The notes: generated from the letters alone by a model not told the origin. DNA of 64,000 nucleotides from Lewinellaceae bacterium (GCA_016713985.1 JADJOD010000031.1:1-64000); one strand, 5' to 3'; positions 18,097 to 27,809 are shown, numbered from the stretch's first letter. Made by a program: numbers and translations.

Positions 18097-19371
18097 TCAA
18101 TACTTATACTTCCCTTTCCAATCCTCCCGCAACTTCGCCCGCACCCGTTCTTCGGAGGGGTTTTCACCCGGTTCGTACAACACCTTGCCGTCGATGTCCT
18201 GTGGCAGATTGTCCTGTTGCACAAAATTGCCCGCAAAATCATGCGCATACCGGTAACCGGAGCCGTAATTGAGTTCCTTCATCAGTTTGGTCGGCGCGTT
18301 GCGCAGGTGCAGTGGCACGGGCAGACTGCCGGTTTGTTTGACCAAACTCATGGCGTTTTCGATGGCCATGTAAGCCGAATTGCTTTTGGGCGAAGTGGCG
18401 AGATAAACCGCACATTGTGAAAGAATTATGCGCGCTTCGGGCATGCCGATCATACGAATGGCGTCCATGGTGGTAGTGGCCAGCAGCAGCGCATTCGGGT
18501 TGGCTAATCCCACGTCTTCGGCAGCGAGAATGACCATACGCCGGGCGATAAATTCGATGTCTTCTCCCCCGTCGAGCATACGCGCCAGCCAGTACACCGC
18601 AGCATTGGGATCGCTGCCGCGTATACTTTTGATAAAAGCCGAAATGACGTCGTAGTGCTGCTCGCCGGTTTTGTCGTACAAGGCGGCGTTTTGCTGGATG
18701 AGTTCGCGCACGAGGTCGTTGGTGACCCGGAATTCCTCGCCGGGTTCGCGGTAGTTCGCGATGAGTTCGAGCGCATTCAGCAAACGCCGGGCGTCGCCGC
18801 CGGAATAAAGCAGCAGGGCGTCGTATTCCTGCATTTTAATGTCCAAATCCTTCAACATCGCGTCTTCACGCAAAGCCCGGTCGACAAGGCCGATCAGTTC
18901 ATCTTTCGTAAGATGTTGAAGCACATACACCTGGCAGCGCGACAGCAAAGCAGGAATGACCTCGAACGACGGATTTTCGGTGGTGGCACCGATGAGCGTC
19001 ACGATGCCTCTTTCCACGGCGCCGAGCAAGGCATCCTGCTGGCTTTTGGAAAAACGGTGGATTTCGTCGATAAACAGGATGGCGCCTTTTTGCTGAAACA
19101 GGTTCTGTTTGTCTGCACTTTCGATGGCCTCACGAATGTCTTTCACCCCTGAATTGATGGCCGACAACTGGAAAAAGGGTTTGTTCAGGAGTTTTGCGAT
19201 GAGTTGCGCGAGGGTCGTTTTGCCCACTCCGGGCGGCCCCCAGAGGATAAAAGAAGGTATTTTGCCCCGTTCGATGGCTTGCCGCAACACCGCATTTTCA
19301 CCCACGAGGTGCTCCTGGCCGACAAATTCGGCGAGGCTTTGGGGGCGCATACGTTCGGCGAGCGGCGTCAT
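18097..19371 (-). CDS. rarA: Replication-associated recombination protein A
   Basis: An AAA+ ATPase of the RarA/MgsA family, 424 residues from the internal start MTPLAERMRPQSLAEFVGQ. A longer frame runs through an intergenic 9-bp repeat and is unlikely. It has Walker A GPPGVGKTT, Walker B AILFIDEIHRF, sensor ATTENPSFEV, and the family C-terminus including GSDPNAAVYWLARMLDGGED and NAPTKLMKEL. RarA acts at stalled replication forks. Length and motifs are typical. Confidence 0.94.
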   Translation of the reverse strand: MTPLAERMRPQSLAEFVGQEHLVGENAVLRQAIERGKIPSFILWGPPGVGKTTLAQLIAKLLNKPFFQLSAINSGVKDIREAIESADKQNLFQQKGAILFIDEIHRFSKSQQDALLGAVERGIVTLIGATTENPSFEVIPALLSRCQVYVLQHLTKDELIGLVDRALREDAMLKDLDIKMQEYDALLLYSGGDARRLLNALELIANYREPGEEFRVTNDLVRELIQQNAALYDKTGEQHYDVISAFIKSIRGSDPNAAVYWLARMLDGGEDIEFIARRMVILAAEDVGLANPNALLLATTTMDAIRMIGMPEARIILSQCAVYLATSPKSNSAYMAIENAMSLVKQTGSLPVPLHLRNAPTKLMKELNYGSGYRYAHDFAGNFVQQDNLPQDIDGKVLYEPGENPSEERVRAKLREDWKGKYKY

Positions 19372-19687
19372 GAGTGAGAAGAGCAGTAGCGCGAACTTTA
19401 GTTCGCCTTTGCCGGATTTTGTGTGAGCGGTGTGAGCGGTGTGAGAATTAAATGAAGACAATTCTTGGGGTTCCGGTAATTTTGTGTGCAAAAATACACA
19501 AATTGTGACCGGATCAAGGAATCGACACTGGAAGGATAGCAAAACGGATGAAACGGATCGGGCGGATTGGAACGGGTTTTTGAACCCGATGAAGCATTAC
19601 AAATCGACTCATATCCGTTTTTCCATCCTGTTTATTCAATAAATCACAACTTGAGCGAATTAACTTGTTTGCTTTAATTGCCTTAAA
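19372..19687. other. Intergenic region with short 9-bp repeat
   Basis: About 316 bp between divergent rarA and the plus-strand lipoprotein gene. A GTGAGCGGT unit is repeated around 19424-19444. Otherwise I see no gene, RNA or strong promoter box. Confidence 0.5.
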
Positions 19688-20440
19688 ATGAATTTTTACA
19701 AAAAATTATTACACTCTCACGCCCTGCTCGCCTCGGCTTCTCCGCCTGTTCTCCCAAAATCGGCAACCCGCCCGCCGCCCGGCTTCAATGCCAAGATTCA
19801 GATGCCAAGGCCGTCGCCATCGCCGACGAGGTCATGCAGGCATGGGCGGGCGAAAAGCCTGGGACGACACCCGTTGCATCGCCTGGAATTTTTTCGGAAA
19901 CCGCACGCTCCTGTGGGATAAACAATCCGGCATGTGCCGCATCGAGTGGCAAAAAAAGCCGTTGAAAGTGATCGTCAACCTGAACGACGGCGGGGGCAAG
20001 GTATTACTCGACGGGGTGGAACAAACCCATCCCGACAGTCTTTCCAAATACCTCGAAATCGGCAAAAAGTATGGATCAACGACGCCTATTGGCTCCTGAT
20101 GCCCTTCAAACTCAAAGATTCCGGCGTCACGTTGAAATACCTGGGAGAAGGCAAAACGGACAAAGGGGAAGCGGATTTGCTGCAACTTACATTTCAGAAT
20201 GTTGGTGTGACGCCCGATAACAAATACCACGTATGGGTCGACAAAAAGACCCGTTTGGTAACACAATGGGCTTTTTTTCCAAAATTTGCGGACGAAAAAC
20301 CGCAGTTCATCAATGCCTGGGCCGACTATACACGATACGGAAAAATCCTGCTTTCGGGCAGCCGGGGTACCGAACGTTCGACGTTAAACCCGATCAAGGT
20401 GATGGAGGAAGCCCCGGCGGGGTCGTTTGAAAAATGGTAA
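19688..20440 (+). CDS. Predicted lipoprotein (LolA/DUF6503-like), three frameshifts
   Basis: Pieces in successive frames join into one lipoprotein of about 250 residues. The signal peptide is MNFYKKLLHSHALLA plus LGFSAC (lipobox), followed by AVAIADEVMQAMGGRKAWDD, CIAWNFFGNRTLLWDKQSG, KVWINDAYWLLMPFKL and DNKYHVWVDKKTRLVTQWAFF. Each break needs one added base: near 19731, near 19852, and in the A5 run at 20064-20068. The conserved look of every piece argues for sequence error, although three hits in one gene leave decay possible. Resemblance to outer-membrane lipoprotein-sorting folds is by appearance only. Confidence 0.65.
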
Positions 20441-20494
20441 TTTATTAATTTTTACTGACTTACGAGAATGACTCGTTTAAAATACAACCCAAAT

Positions 20495-21872
20495 ATGAAG
20501 GCCAAAATCGCCCTCTCCACATTACTTGTCATGCTTCTTTTCCCCTTCTGCAAAACTGCAAAAATCACCGACGCCCCCAAACCGCCGGAAAACTACAATC
20601 CTTCGGAAGAACCGCCACTCGTCAGCACCATCGCCATCCCGGTCAACATTTGCATGGCCGACATCCTGACCAGCCTCAATGGCCGGCTCGCCGGAAAAGC
20701 CCTGTTTGAGGACTATTCCTACACCGACAACGGCAACGACGGCCTCATGCTCACCATCTGGAAAAGCCAGGACCTTACCATGTTCCTCAGCGGCAACACC
20801 ATCAAATACCGCCTCCCGCTCAAACTCTGGATGAAAAAAAACCTGCTCGTCACGGATGCCGAAGCGGATGCCGAACTCGCGCTGAACATGAAAACAACCT
20901 TCAGTATCAACGAAGACTGGTCGCTGAGCACCCAAACCGAGGTGGAATACCACGAGTGGCTTTCCAAACCCCGGCTCAAAACCGGCATCGGCGACATCAG
21001 TGTCGAAACACTCGCCAACCTCGCCCTCAACCGAAGCAAAAAAAATATCAGCCAGACCCTCGACCGTTTTGTAAGTCAGCAACTGACCCTGAAACCCTAC
21101 TTGCAGGATGCCTGGACGGCCTGCAAAACCCATCCTGCTCGATTCCATGTACAGGATGTGGGTAAAAACCACCCCCACCAGCATCGGCATGACGCCGATC
21201 ACGTCCAACTGGAATAATATCAGCGCCAAAATCGCCGTCGAATGCCTCAACGACGTCACCTTCGGCGAAAAACCCTGGTTTCGCGAAAACTCCACCCTGC
21301 CCAACCTGCGCCACATCAGCGAGGCGCCCGACGATTTCCAGGTGCGGGTAGCCACCGACGTGCCCTTCCCGGAAGCGGAGCGGCTGGCCAAAAATATGAT
21401 GATCGGGCAGACCTTCGAGTCGGGAAAAAACAAGGTAAAAATAGAAGACATCCAACTCTGGGGCAACAACGACAAATTAGTGGTCAACGCCAGATTGTCG
21501 GGCTCCTTCAGCGGCAATATCTACTTTATCGGAAAACCGGAATACAACCCGACGAAAAACCAGATTGAAGTAAAAGACCTTGATTTTCATATCGATACAC
21601 GCAGTTTCCTGATGCGTTCCGCCGCCTGGCTCTTCCAGGGCGCCATCAAAAACCAGATGAAAAAGGCCATGGTTTTTCCCATGGAAGACAACATCCGGCA
21701 ACTAAAAACCTCCGTGCAGCAATCACTTGACCGCTATGAACTGCAACCCGGCGTGGTGCTCACCGGCACCGTGGACAGCGTGACGGTGGAAAGCACCAAA
21801 ATCACCCCGACAAGCATCCGGGTCAATTTGTTTTCGAATGGGAAATTGAATGTGGATGTGAAGGGGTTGTGA
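20495..21872 (+). CDS. DUF4403 family lipoprotein, one frameshift
   Basis: An exported protein of about 459 residues that I match to DUF4403. The lipoprotein signal from the internal ATG is MKAKIALSTLLVMLLFPFC. Beta-rich repeats such as STIAIPVNICMADILTSLN and FSGNIYFIGKPEYNP resemble lipid-binding tubular folds. Halves in two frames meet near 21110-21125. The last 74 bp (21801-21874) are repeated perfectly at 22472-22545 beyond the toxin-antitoxin pair, so the toxin-antitoxin cassette sits exactly at the gene's 3' end without damaging it. Function is unknown. Confidence 0.75.
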
Positions 21873-21874
21873 GG
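21801..21874 (+). repeat. Direct repeat B1 (3' end of DUF4403 gene)
   Basis: 74 bp, identical by eye to 22472-22545. The repeat covers the last 24 codons including the stop and ends GTGAGG. The flanks outside the repeats differ. The unit between the repeats holds only the toxin-antitoxin pair. Confidence 0.95.
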
Positions 21875-21905
21875 GGCCGGATTTCAAGATTTTTGATAAC
21901 CTTGC

Positions 21906-21913
21906 TATCTTTG
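21906..21913 (+). promoter_or_regulatory. Putative -7 box of the toxin-antitoxin operon
   Basis: TATCTTTG matches the Bacteroidota TAnnTTTG box and lies 17 bp before the antitoxin start. No good upstream TTTG element is seen at the usual 17-20 bp spacing. The box lies inside the inserted unit, so the cassette carries its own promoter. Confidence 0.5.
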
Positions 21914-21930
21914 TTCAAAATTCTACGATT

Positions 21931-22137
21931 ATGAAAGTGTTGATTGAAGTTCAGGATGAGCAGGCCGGCTTTTTGATGGAATTGCTGAAAAACCTGCCTT
22001 TTATTACATACAAAACACTAACGCCCGCAAAAGCGCAATTCCTGGAAGAACTGCGCGAAGCCGTTGACAATGTGAAACTTGTCAAGCAGGGAAAACTCAT
22101 GGCACGTCCGCTCAAAGAGGTGCTTGATGATTTATAG
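21931..22137 (+). CDS. Putative type II antitoxin
   Basis: 68 residues (MKVLIEVQDEQAGFLMELL ... ARPLKEVLDDL). Its small size, the helical C-terminus ending in a LKEVLDDL segment and an 11-bp overlap with the next gene, a RelE/ParE-like toxin, mark it as the antitoxin. Such proteins neutralise the partner toxin by wrapping it with the C-terminal helix and often repress their own operon. No DNA-binding motif is obvious. Confidence 0.75.
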   Translation: MKVLIEVQDEQAGFLMELLKNLPFITYKTLTPAKAQFLEELREAVDNVKLVKQGKLMARPLKEVLDDL

Positions 22138-22453
22138 TGTTGTTTTTATCCCGCCCTTTGACCGGCAACTGAAACGTCTGTCGAAAAAATATCCTTCGCT
22201 GAAGAACGACCTCGCGGCGTTAGGTGAAGTTCTTGCCAATAACCCCACGCTCGGCACGTCACTCGGAAACAATTGTTTCAAAATTCGATTGGCAATCACC
22301 TCGAAAGGCAAAGGCAAAAGTGGAGGCGCCCGAGTGATTACATATTTCTACGTTTCAGAGCAAATGGTTTTTCTTCTGTCTATCTACGACAAGTCTGAGC
22401 AGACCGACATTTCAGACAAAGAACTTGCTGATTTATTGCAGTTTATAGAATAA
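22127..22453 (+). CDS. Type II toxin, RelE/ParE family
   Basis: 108 residues from the ATG at 22127 (MIYSVVFIPPFDRQLKRLSKKYPSL). An upstream in-frame start would overlap the antitoxin by far more and is less likely. The layout (an early DRQLKRLSKKYPSLKNDL helix, then CFKIRLAITSKGKGKSGGARVITYFY and VFLLSIYDKSEQTDIS) is typical of RelE/ParE-type toxins. Some such toxins cleave mRNA on the ribosome and others block gyrase; the sequence does not decide which. The pair is enclosed by 74-bp direct repeats. Confidence 0.82.
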   Translation: MIYSVVFIPPFDRQLKRLSKKYPSLKNDLAALGEVLANNPTLGTSLGNNCFKIRLAITSKGKGKSGGARVITYFYVSEQMVFLLSIYDKSEQTDISDKELADLLQFIE

Positions 22454-22471
22454 GCGAAAAAAAACGCTCGT

Positions 22472-22545
22472 ATCACCCCGACAAGCATCCGGGTCAATTT
22501 GTTTTCGAATGGGAAATTGAATGTGGATGTGAAGGGGTTGTGAGG
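22472..22545 (+). repeat. Direct repeat B2 (copy of the DUF4403 3' end)
   Basis: Perfect 74-bp copy of 21801-21874, ending 57 bp before the M14 peptidase ATG. Removing 21875-22545 would rejoin the DUF4403 gene directly to the peptidase upstream region. Confidence 0.95.
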
Positions 22546-22602
22546 CAAAACACCCTCGCGCGGCAGAAAACCCATTTCCCTTTTATCTTCACCCCCAAAA
22601 AC

Positions 22603-24420
22603 ATGCGTCGCAACCGCCCACTGCTTCCGCCTTCGTTCATCCGGCGGATAAACCCGCCACTGCTACTGCTACTGCCACTGCTACTCTCAACCTGCACACC
22701 TCCTCGCCGCACCATGCCGCTTTTCACCATCCCCTTCGAAAAAAACAACAACCAGACCCTCACTTACCACGAAACCATTACCTGTTATGAAAAAATGGCG
22801 GCGGCTTATCCGGGCATTTTTCACCTGAGCACTTCCGGCAGCACGGATTCCGGCGAGCCGCTGCACGTGGCCGTTTTGAACACCGGCGGCGAGTTCGACC
22901 CGGAAAAAATACGCCGTTCAGGCAAACGTATCCTGTTCATTAACAACGGCATACACCCCGGCGAACCCGAGGGCATCGACGCCACGGTGCTGCTCTTGCG
23001 CGATTATCTGGAAAAACCCGAACTGCAAAAATCACTCGAACACCTCGTCCTCGTTTTTATCCCCGTTTACAACGTCGACGGCTGCCTGCGCCGCAATTCC
23101 CATACCCGCGCCAACCAGGACGGACCCGAGTCGTACGGCTTCCGGGGCAATGCCCGCAACTACGACCTCAACCGCGATTTTGTCAAGTGCGACTCGCGCA
23201 ACGCGCGCAGTTTCAACGCCATATTCCGCACCTGGATGCCCGACATTTTTATCGACAACCATACGAGTAACGGCGCGGACTACCAGTACACCATGACGCT
23301 TATCGCCACGCAACACAACAAATTAGAACCGCCGCTCGGGCATTTTTTACAGGAAAAAATGCTGCCCGAACTGTACGGCGAAATGGAAAAACGCAAGTGG
23401 GAAATGACCCCGTACGTGGATGGCCCCGGTGAAACACCCGACAGCGGCATCAGCGGTTTTTGCGACTACGGGCGTTACTCCACGGGTTATGCGGCCCTCT
23501 GGAATACGATCGGGTTTATGCCCGAAACCCACATGCTCAAACCCTTTCGCGATCGCCTGTGGAGTACTTATGCCTTTATGGACGTAGTGATCAAATTTAT
23601 TGCCGCTCACCACGAAGAGATCGGGCGCGCCCGCGCAGCGGCGTTCACGCATACCCGCACGAAGCGGGAATTTGTGCTCGACTGGGCGATGGACCAGATG
23701 ATGCACGACAGCATCGTTTTTAAAGGATATGAAGCGAAATACAAACCCAGCGACGTGAGCGGGTTGCCGCGCCTGTGGTACGACCGCAGTGCACCCTATG
23801 AAAAAAAGATTCCGTGCTACAATTATTTCAAACCATTCCTGAGCGTCGAAAAACCCGTGGCCTATATCATCCCGCAGGCCTGGGAAAACGTCGTAGAACG
23901 CCTGAAAATCAACGGAGTAGCGATGCGGACGCTGGAAAAAGACGTAGCGATTGAAGTGGAAACCTCTTTTATCCGGGACTTCAAAACACGCGACCATTGG
24001 GAAGGGCATTATTATCACCACGGCATTCAACTGGAAAAAAAGACGATGAAACGAACTTTCAGCAAAGGCGACTTCGTCATTTTTACCGATCAGGATGCCA
24101 ACCGTTACCTGCTTGAAACCCTGGAACCGAACGCGCCCGATTCCTGGGTGGCCTGGAATTTTTTCGACCCCGTCCTGATGCAAAAGGAATACTTTTCCGG
24201 CTATGTTTTTGAAGACCTGGCAGCGCAGTTTTTACAGGAAAACCCGAAAATAAAAGCCGAACTCGACGCCAAACGCGCCGCAGAACCCGAATTCGCCGCC
24301 AACCCGCGACTGCAACTGGATTGGGTGTACCGCCAATCGCCCTGGTACGAACCCACACATCGGATGTACCCCGTCGCGCGTTTGATGAAGGCGGAGAAGC
24401 TGCCGTTGGCAGAAGATTAA
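22603..24420 (+). CDS. M14 family zinc carboxypeptidase-like lipoprotein
   Basis: 605 residues from ATG 22603. The N-terminus has a hydrophobic stretch ending LLLSTC (Cys31), a possible lipobox. The M14 fold is shown by the zinc ligands HPGEPEG (H118, E121) and DNHTSNG (H220), plus the substrate-binding RNYDLNRD. The last 59 bp before the stop recur at 26165-26223, and the present stop (AGATTAA) differs from that in the copy (ATAA). This suggests the gene end was rebuilt when the next cassette arrived. It is likely an envelope peptidase; the substrate is unknown. Confidence 0.87.
   Translation: MRRNRPLLPPSFIRRINPPLLLLLPLLLSTCTPPRRTMPLFTIPFEKNNNQTLTYHETITCYEKMAAAYPGIFHLSTSGSTDSGEPLHVAVLNTGGEFDPEKIRRSGKRILFINNGIHPGEPEGIDATVLLLRDYLEKPELQKSLEHLVLVFIPVYNVDGCLRRNSHTRANQDGPESYGFRGNARNYDLNRDFVKCDSRNARSFNAIFRTWMPDIFIDNHTSNGADYQYTMTLIATQHNKLEPPLGHFLQEKMLPELYGEMEKRKWEMTPYVDGPGETPDSGISGFCDYGRYSTGYAALWNTIGFMPETHMLKPFRDRLWSTYAFMDVVIKFIAAHHEEIGRARAAAFTHTRTKREFVLDWAMDQMMHDSIVFKGYEAKYKPSDVSGLPRLWYDRSAPYEKKIPCYNYFKPFLSVEKPVAYIIPQAWENVVERLKINGVAMRTLEKDVAIEVETSFIRDFKTRDHWEGHYYHHGIQLEKKTMKRTFSKGDFVIFTDQDANRYLLETLEPNAPDSWVAWNFFDPVLMQKEYFSGYVFEDLAAQFLQENPKIKAELDAKRAAEPEFAANPRLQLDWVYRQSPWYEPTHRMYPVARLMKAEKLPLAED
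24356..24414 (+). repeat. Direct repeat C1 (3' end of M14 peptidase gene)
   Basis: 59 bp identical by eye to 26165-26223, covering the last codons before the stop. The sequences diverge right after AGAA. Confidence 0.95.
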
Positions 24421-24421
24421 T

Positions 24422-25938
24422 TCAGTGTTGTACGACGAATTTGCTTGACCATACCGACCCGGTTTCTTGCTGAATTTGTATGACGTAGATGCCCGATAGC
24501 CAATTTTTTACTTCAAAAATTATGGTTTCACGGGTAAGCCTTTGATTCAGCATTTCGTGGCCCAGTGCATCGTTGACGATCAGGAAACCCGTCTTTCCGT
24601 TCCAACCTTCAAGGTTGAGTGTAACCTGATCGCTGACAGGATTGGGGCAATACTCCAATTTTTTTCAGGGTTTCCCCACTCCTCCTTTGTAGAAGTGATG
24701 ATGGTTTGATTACAACCGGGCTCCAGGCATCCCACGCTGTCCAATTTCATCAGAAAAATTTTTGCCTGATACTCTTGCTGAGGGCTCGTGCCATAAATAT
24801 ATCCTCCGACCAAAATGCATCCGTCAGAAGTCCAGATCGCATAGTTAAATTGTCGATTGTGGTATCCTGCTTCCACTTCACCTTCAAGGGCGATTTCCCG
24901 CTTCCAGAGCAGCTTGCCTTCCGGCGACAAACACACCAGGTGCATATTATTTCCGCCATTGTATCCCGAAGCAAGAATTTTCCCCTCAGGTGAAACGGAA
25001 AGATTGCGCACGAACGATTGCTCCAGGTAGATATACGGGAATTCGGTATCGTAATACAGGTACGACCATACCGTATCGAACTCCGGGGTCAACATCTGGA
25101 TTCTCATGCCACCCCACTCAAACATGGGCGGATTTCTTTCATTGGACAGGTAAATCAGGTTGCCATTCGGATGGATTGCCAGGTCCTGCGTTTTTCCGGT
25201 CAGCGGGTTTATAAAACTATATTCAAGATTACCGGCGCTGTCAAAACTGGCTCAGTAATCCCGGTAATCCAATAAAACGCGGTTGTCATAGGCTGTTTTA
25301 TAGGAATTATCCGGCATTCTGACGGTCGGGGTGGTATTGCCCACATATCCGAATACAGGCACGTCAGTTACGTGATCCCATATTATCTCCCCCGATGAAT
25401 CGATTTGATAAATGATATAATCGCCGTCACCGCTCTCCGTGTTCCCCGTCATCACAAGCCCTAAACTGTCCGACGCGAGGCAAAGGCCCCGGAAGCCGCT
25501 GTAAAAATTTTTACCGCTTACTCCATACGTCTTATACCACAACAGGTTGCCATTTTTGTCGAACTTGTTGATTAAAAATACGCCTTCCATATCCCAACTT
25601 TGGGAATTTGAAAAAAAATACATGGATGAGTCTTTGGCGATAACAAAATCCTTTGGGAAATAAAATAAAACATCAGCCCAAGATTCTATTGGATAAGTTG
25701 CGGCGGCCCTCCACAAATAATCTCCCTGATCGTCAAATTTCAATATCGCATTCCTGGTAGTGGGCGGAAAGTTACTAGTGGCAGAAAGCAAGACAAAATA
25801 ATTATTTTCAAAATCTATGATCTTGTATGGCACTTCCGCCTCATTGGCTGCATCAAACGTCCTGAACCACCCGCATTGGGCGCCGGCATTGGCGGATAAT
25901 AATAATGCTACGATCAGGCTTACAATTATTTTTGACAT
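24422..25938 (-). pseudogene. Secreted T9SS cargo protein, disrupted by a stop codon and a frameshift
   Basis: A protein of about 505 residues with a signal peptide (MSKIIVSLIVALLLSANAGAQ), a repeated beta-propeller-like body (ILKFDDQGDYLW, LINKFDKNGNLLWYKTYG, CLSPEGKLLWKREIAL) and a C-terminal sorting domain (EYCPNPVSDQVTLNLEGW ... GIYVIQI). An in-frame TGA at 25252-25254 splits it, probably from a Trp codon. A one-base shift in the T7 run at 24659-24665 separates the sorting domain. The TGA is a substitution, so this gene may be truly inactivated. It lies in the cassette bounded by repeats C1 and C2. Confidence 0.75.
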
Positions 25939-25954
25939 ATCTTTGGTTAAAGGT

Positions 25955-26169
25955 TTAATGATTGACTTTGACAAAATGCCTGGAGTCGGTTTCTCCGTTC
26001 TCCGTCACAATGGCGACGGAATAAAATCCGGGAATCAAATAGGCGACATTAATGGTCATCACAGGCGTATGTACAGGATAGTCTCCTATGAGTTTTCCAT
26101 AAATGCTGGAGATAAATATCCGGGATTTCTCTGAAACAGCAGTTGCACGGATGTTTATTGTCAGCACAT
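25955..26169 (-). pseudogene. Orphan T9SS C-terminal sorting domain
   Basis: Minus-strand codons reading SDVLTINI ... IFISSIYGKLIGDYP ... LIPGFYSVAIVTENGETDSRHFVKVNH form a complete T9SS C-terminal domain with no passenger. It begins at the boundary with direct repeat C2, so the rest of the gene was cut off there. It is probably the remains of a second cargo gene that stood upstream of the neighbouring one. Confidence 0.7.
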
Positions 26170-26223
26170 CGGATGTACCCCGTCGCGCGTTTGATGAAGG
26201 CGGAGAAGCTGCCGTTGGCAGAA
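26165..26223 (+). repeat. Direct repeat C2 (copy of the M14 peptidase 3' end)
   Basis: 59-bp copy of 24356-24414. In this copy the repeat runs straight into TAA, likely the ancestral stop. Deleting 24415-26223 would restore peptidase-stop-tolC order. Confidence 0.95.
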
Positions 26224-26348
26224 TAAATCCCCGTTTTATCCGATGAAATATCGTCTTGATAGAATTTCGCTGGGTGGTCACCGCAGTTTGCCGTACACTT
26301 GCATTCGGATAAAACGGCTGTAAACAGGAACAACCCACTCATTAAAAC

Positions 26349-27794
26349 ATGAAGTACAATTTGAAACTCGCGCCCATATTCGCCGTCCTCTTGCTCTCTT
26401 TCAGCGCAACGGCACAGGAAATCTGGACGCTCGAACGCTGTGTGCAGTATGCGCTGGACAACAATATCTCTGTTCAACAAGCGCGGGCAAACGTAAAAAC
26501 CACCATCCTTGCCGAACGCCAGGCCAAAGCTTCCCGGCTGCCCAATGTAAGCGCCAGTTTCGACGCCGGCCAGCAGTTCGGCCGCACGATCGACCGGACC
26601 ACCAACCAGTTCAGCACCATTTCCACCGGTTTTAACAGCATCGGCGTCAGTGCCGGGGTCAGTCTTTTTAATGGCGGGCAAATCCACCACGCGGTAAAAC
26701 AAGCGGGTTGGGATACGCAGGCAGCACAGGCCGACGCCGAACAAACCACCAATACGCTGGCCCTCCAGGTGGCCCAGGCATACCTGAATATCCTGCTTTT
26801 TGAAGAACAACTCCAGAATGCGCAAAAACGGGTGTCACAAAGTCAGGAACAACTCAACGTCACCCAAAAACTGATCGACGCAGGCACCTTGCCCATGGCG
26901 GACAAATACAACATCCTGGCTCAGATCGCGCAGGGAGAACAGGCGGCCGTACAGGCGCAAAACAGCGTCGACCTGGCTTACCTGAGTTTAAAACAACTGC
27001 TCCAGCTCGAACCGGATTTCGACCTGCAGATCGAACGGCCGCAAATCCAGGTGCCCGCAGACGCCAACCCGGAAGAACTGACCCTCACGCCGGTGTACAA
27101 CCTGGCTTTGGGCACCCAACCGAACATCCGCGCCGCAGATTACCGCATCAAAAGCGCCGAAGAAGGCATCTATCTCGCCAAATCGGCTTACTGGCCTTCC
27201 GTTTCGGTGTTCGCCAACCTGAGTTCCAACTACTCGACCGCATACAAACTGCCCGGCAGTTTCCTGCGTATTCCCGAACCCAATATTCCCGTCCGGGTCG
27301 ACGGCGAGAACAAAAATCTGCAATTTGTGGGGGATACGCTGGATATTCCGCAAAACATCCGGACGGTCAAATACCTCGACCAGATCGATCAGAACTTCGG
27401 CCAAAGCGTGGGCCTCAGCATCAATATACCGATTTATCAGAACGGGCGTGTCCGCCTGAGTGTAGAGCGGGCCCGGCTCAACGTCCTGACCGCACAACTA
27501 CAACAAAATCAGACGCATCAGCAACTGAAAAACGATATCCAGACCTCTATTGCCAATGCCCGGGCTGCCCGGAAACAATTGGAGGCCGCCCAAAAATCGT
27601 TTGATGCCAACCAGATCGCTTACCAGAATACGGTAAAACGACACGAGTTGGGCGCGGTGAACACACTCGACCTCACCACAGCCAAAAACAACCTCGATAT
27701 TTCGGAAAACGACCTCACTTTGTCCCGGTACGACTACCTGTTCAAATTGAAAATCCTGGATTTTTACCAGGGCAAACCCTTAAAATTGAATTAA
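26349..27794 (+). CDS. TolC family outer membrane efflux protein
   Basis: 481 residues with a signal peptide (MKYNLKLAPIFAVLLLSFSATAQ) and the two TolC-type halves. Long coiled-coil helices (ALQVAQAYLNILLFEEQLQNAQKR and, in the second half, ARAARKQLEAAQKSFDANQIAYQNTVKRHELG) alternate with short barrel strands, and WTLERCVQYALDNN lies at the start as usual. It forms the outer membrane channel of a tripartite efflux or type I secretion system. The periplasmic adaptor follows after one convergent gene. The inner membrane partner is not in the window. Confidence 0.93.
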   Translation: MKYNLKLAPIFAVLLLSFSATAQEIWTLERCVQYALDNNISVQQARANVKTTILAERQAKASRLPNVSASFDAGQQFGRTIDRTTNQFSTISTGFNSIGVSAGVSLFNGGQIHHAVKQAGWDTQAAQADAEQTTNTLALQVAQAYLNILLFEEQLQNAQKRVSQSQEQLNVTQKLIDAGTLPMADKYNILAQIAQGEQAAVQAQNSVDLAYLSLKQLLQLEPDFDLQIERPQIQVPADANPEELTLTPVYNLALGTQPNIRAADYRIKSAEEGIYLAKSAYWPSVSVFANLSSNYSTAYKLPGSFLRIPEPNIPVRVDGENKNLQFVGDTLDIPQNIRTVKYLDQIDQNFGQSVGLSINIPIYQNGRVRLSVERARLNVLTAQLQQNQTHQQLKNDIQTSIANARAARKQLEAAQKSFDANQIAYQNTVKRHELGAVNTLDLTTAKNNLDISENDLTLSRYDYLFKLKILDFYQGKPLKLN

Positions 27795-27809
27795 ACCTGC
27801 AAAAGGCGA

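Noticed and set aside
21875..22545. Insertion sequence or integron cassette
   Set aside because: No transposase, integrase, terminal inverted repeats or attC-like fold; only direct repeats of the host gene end.
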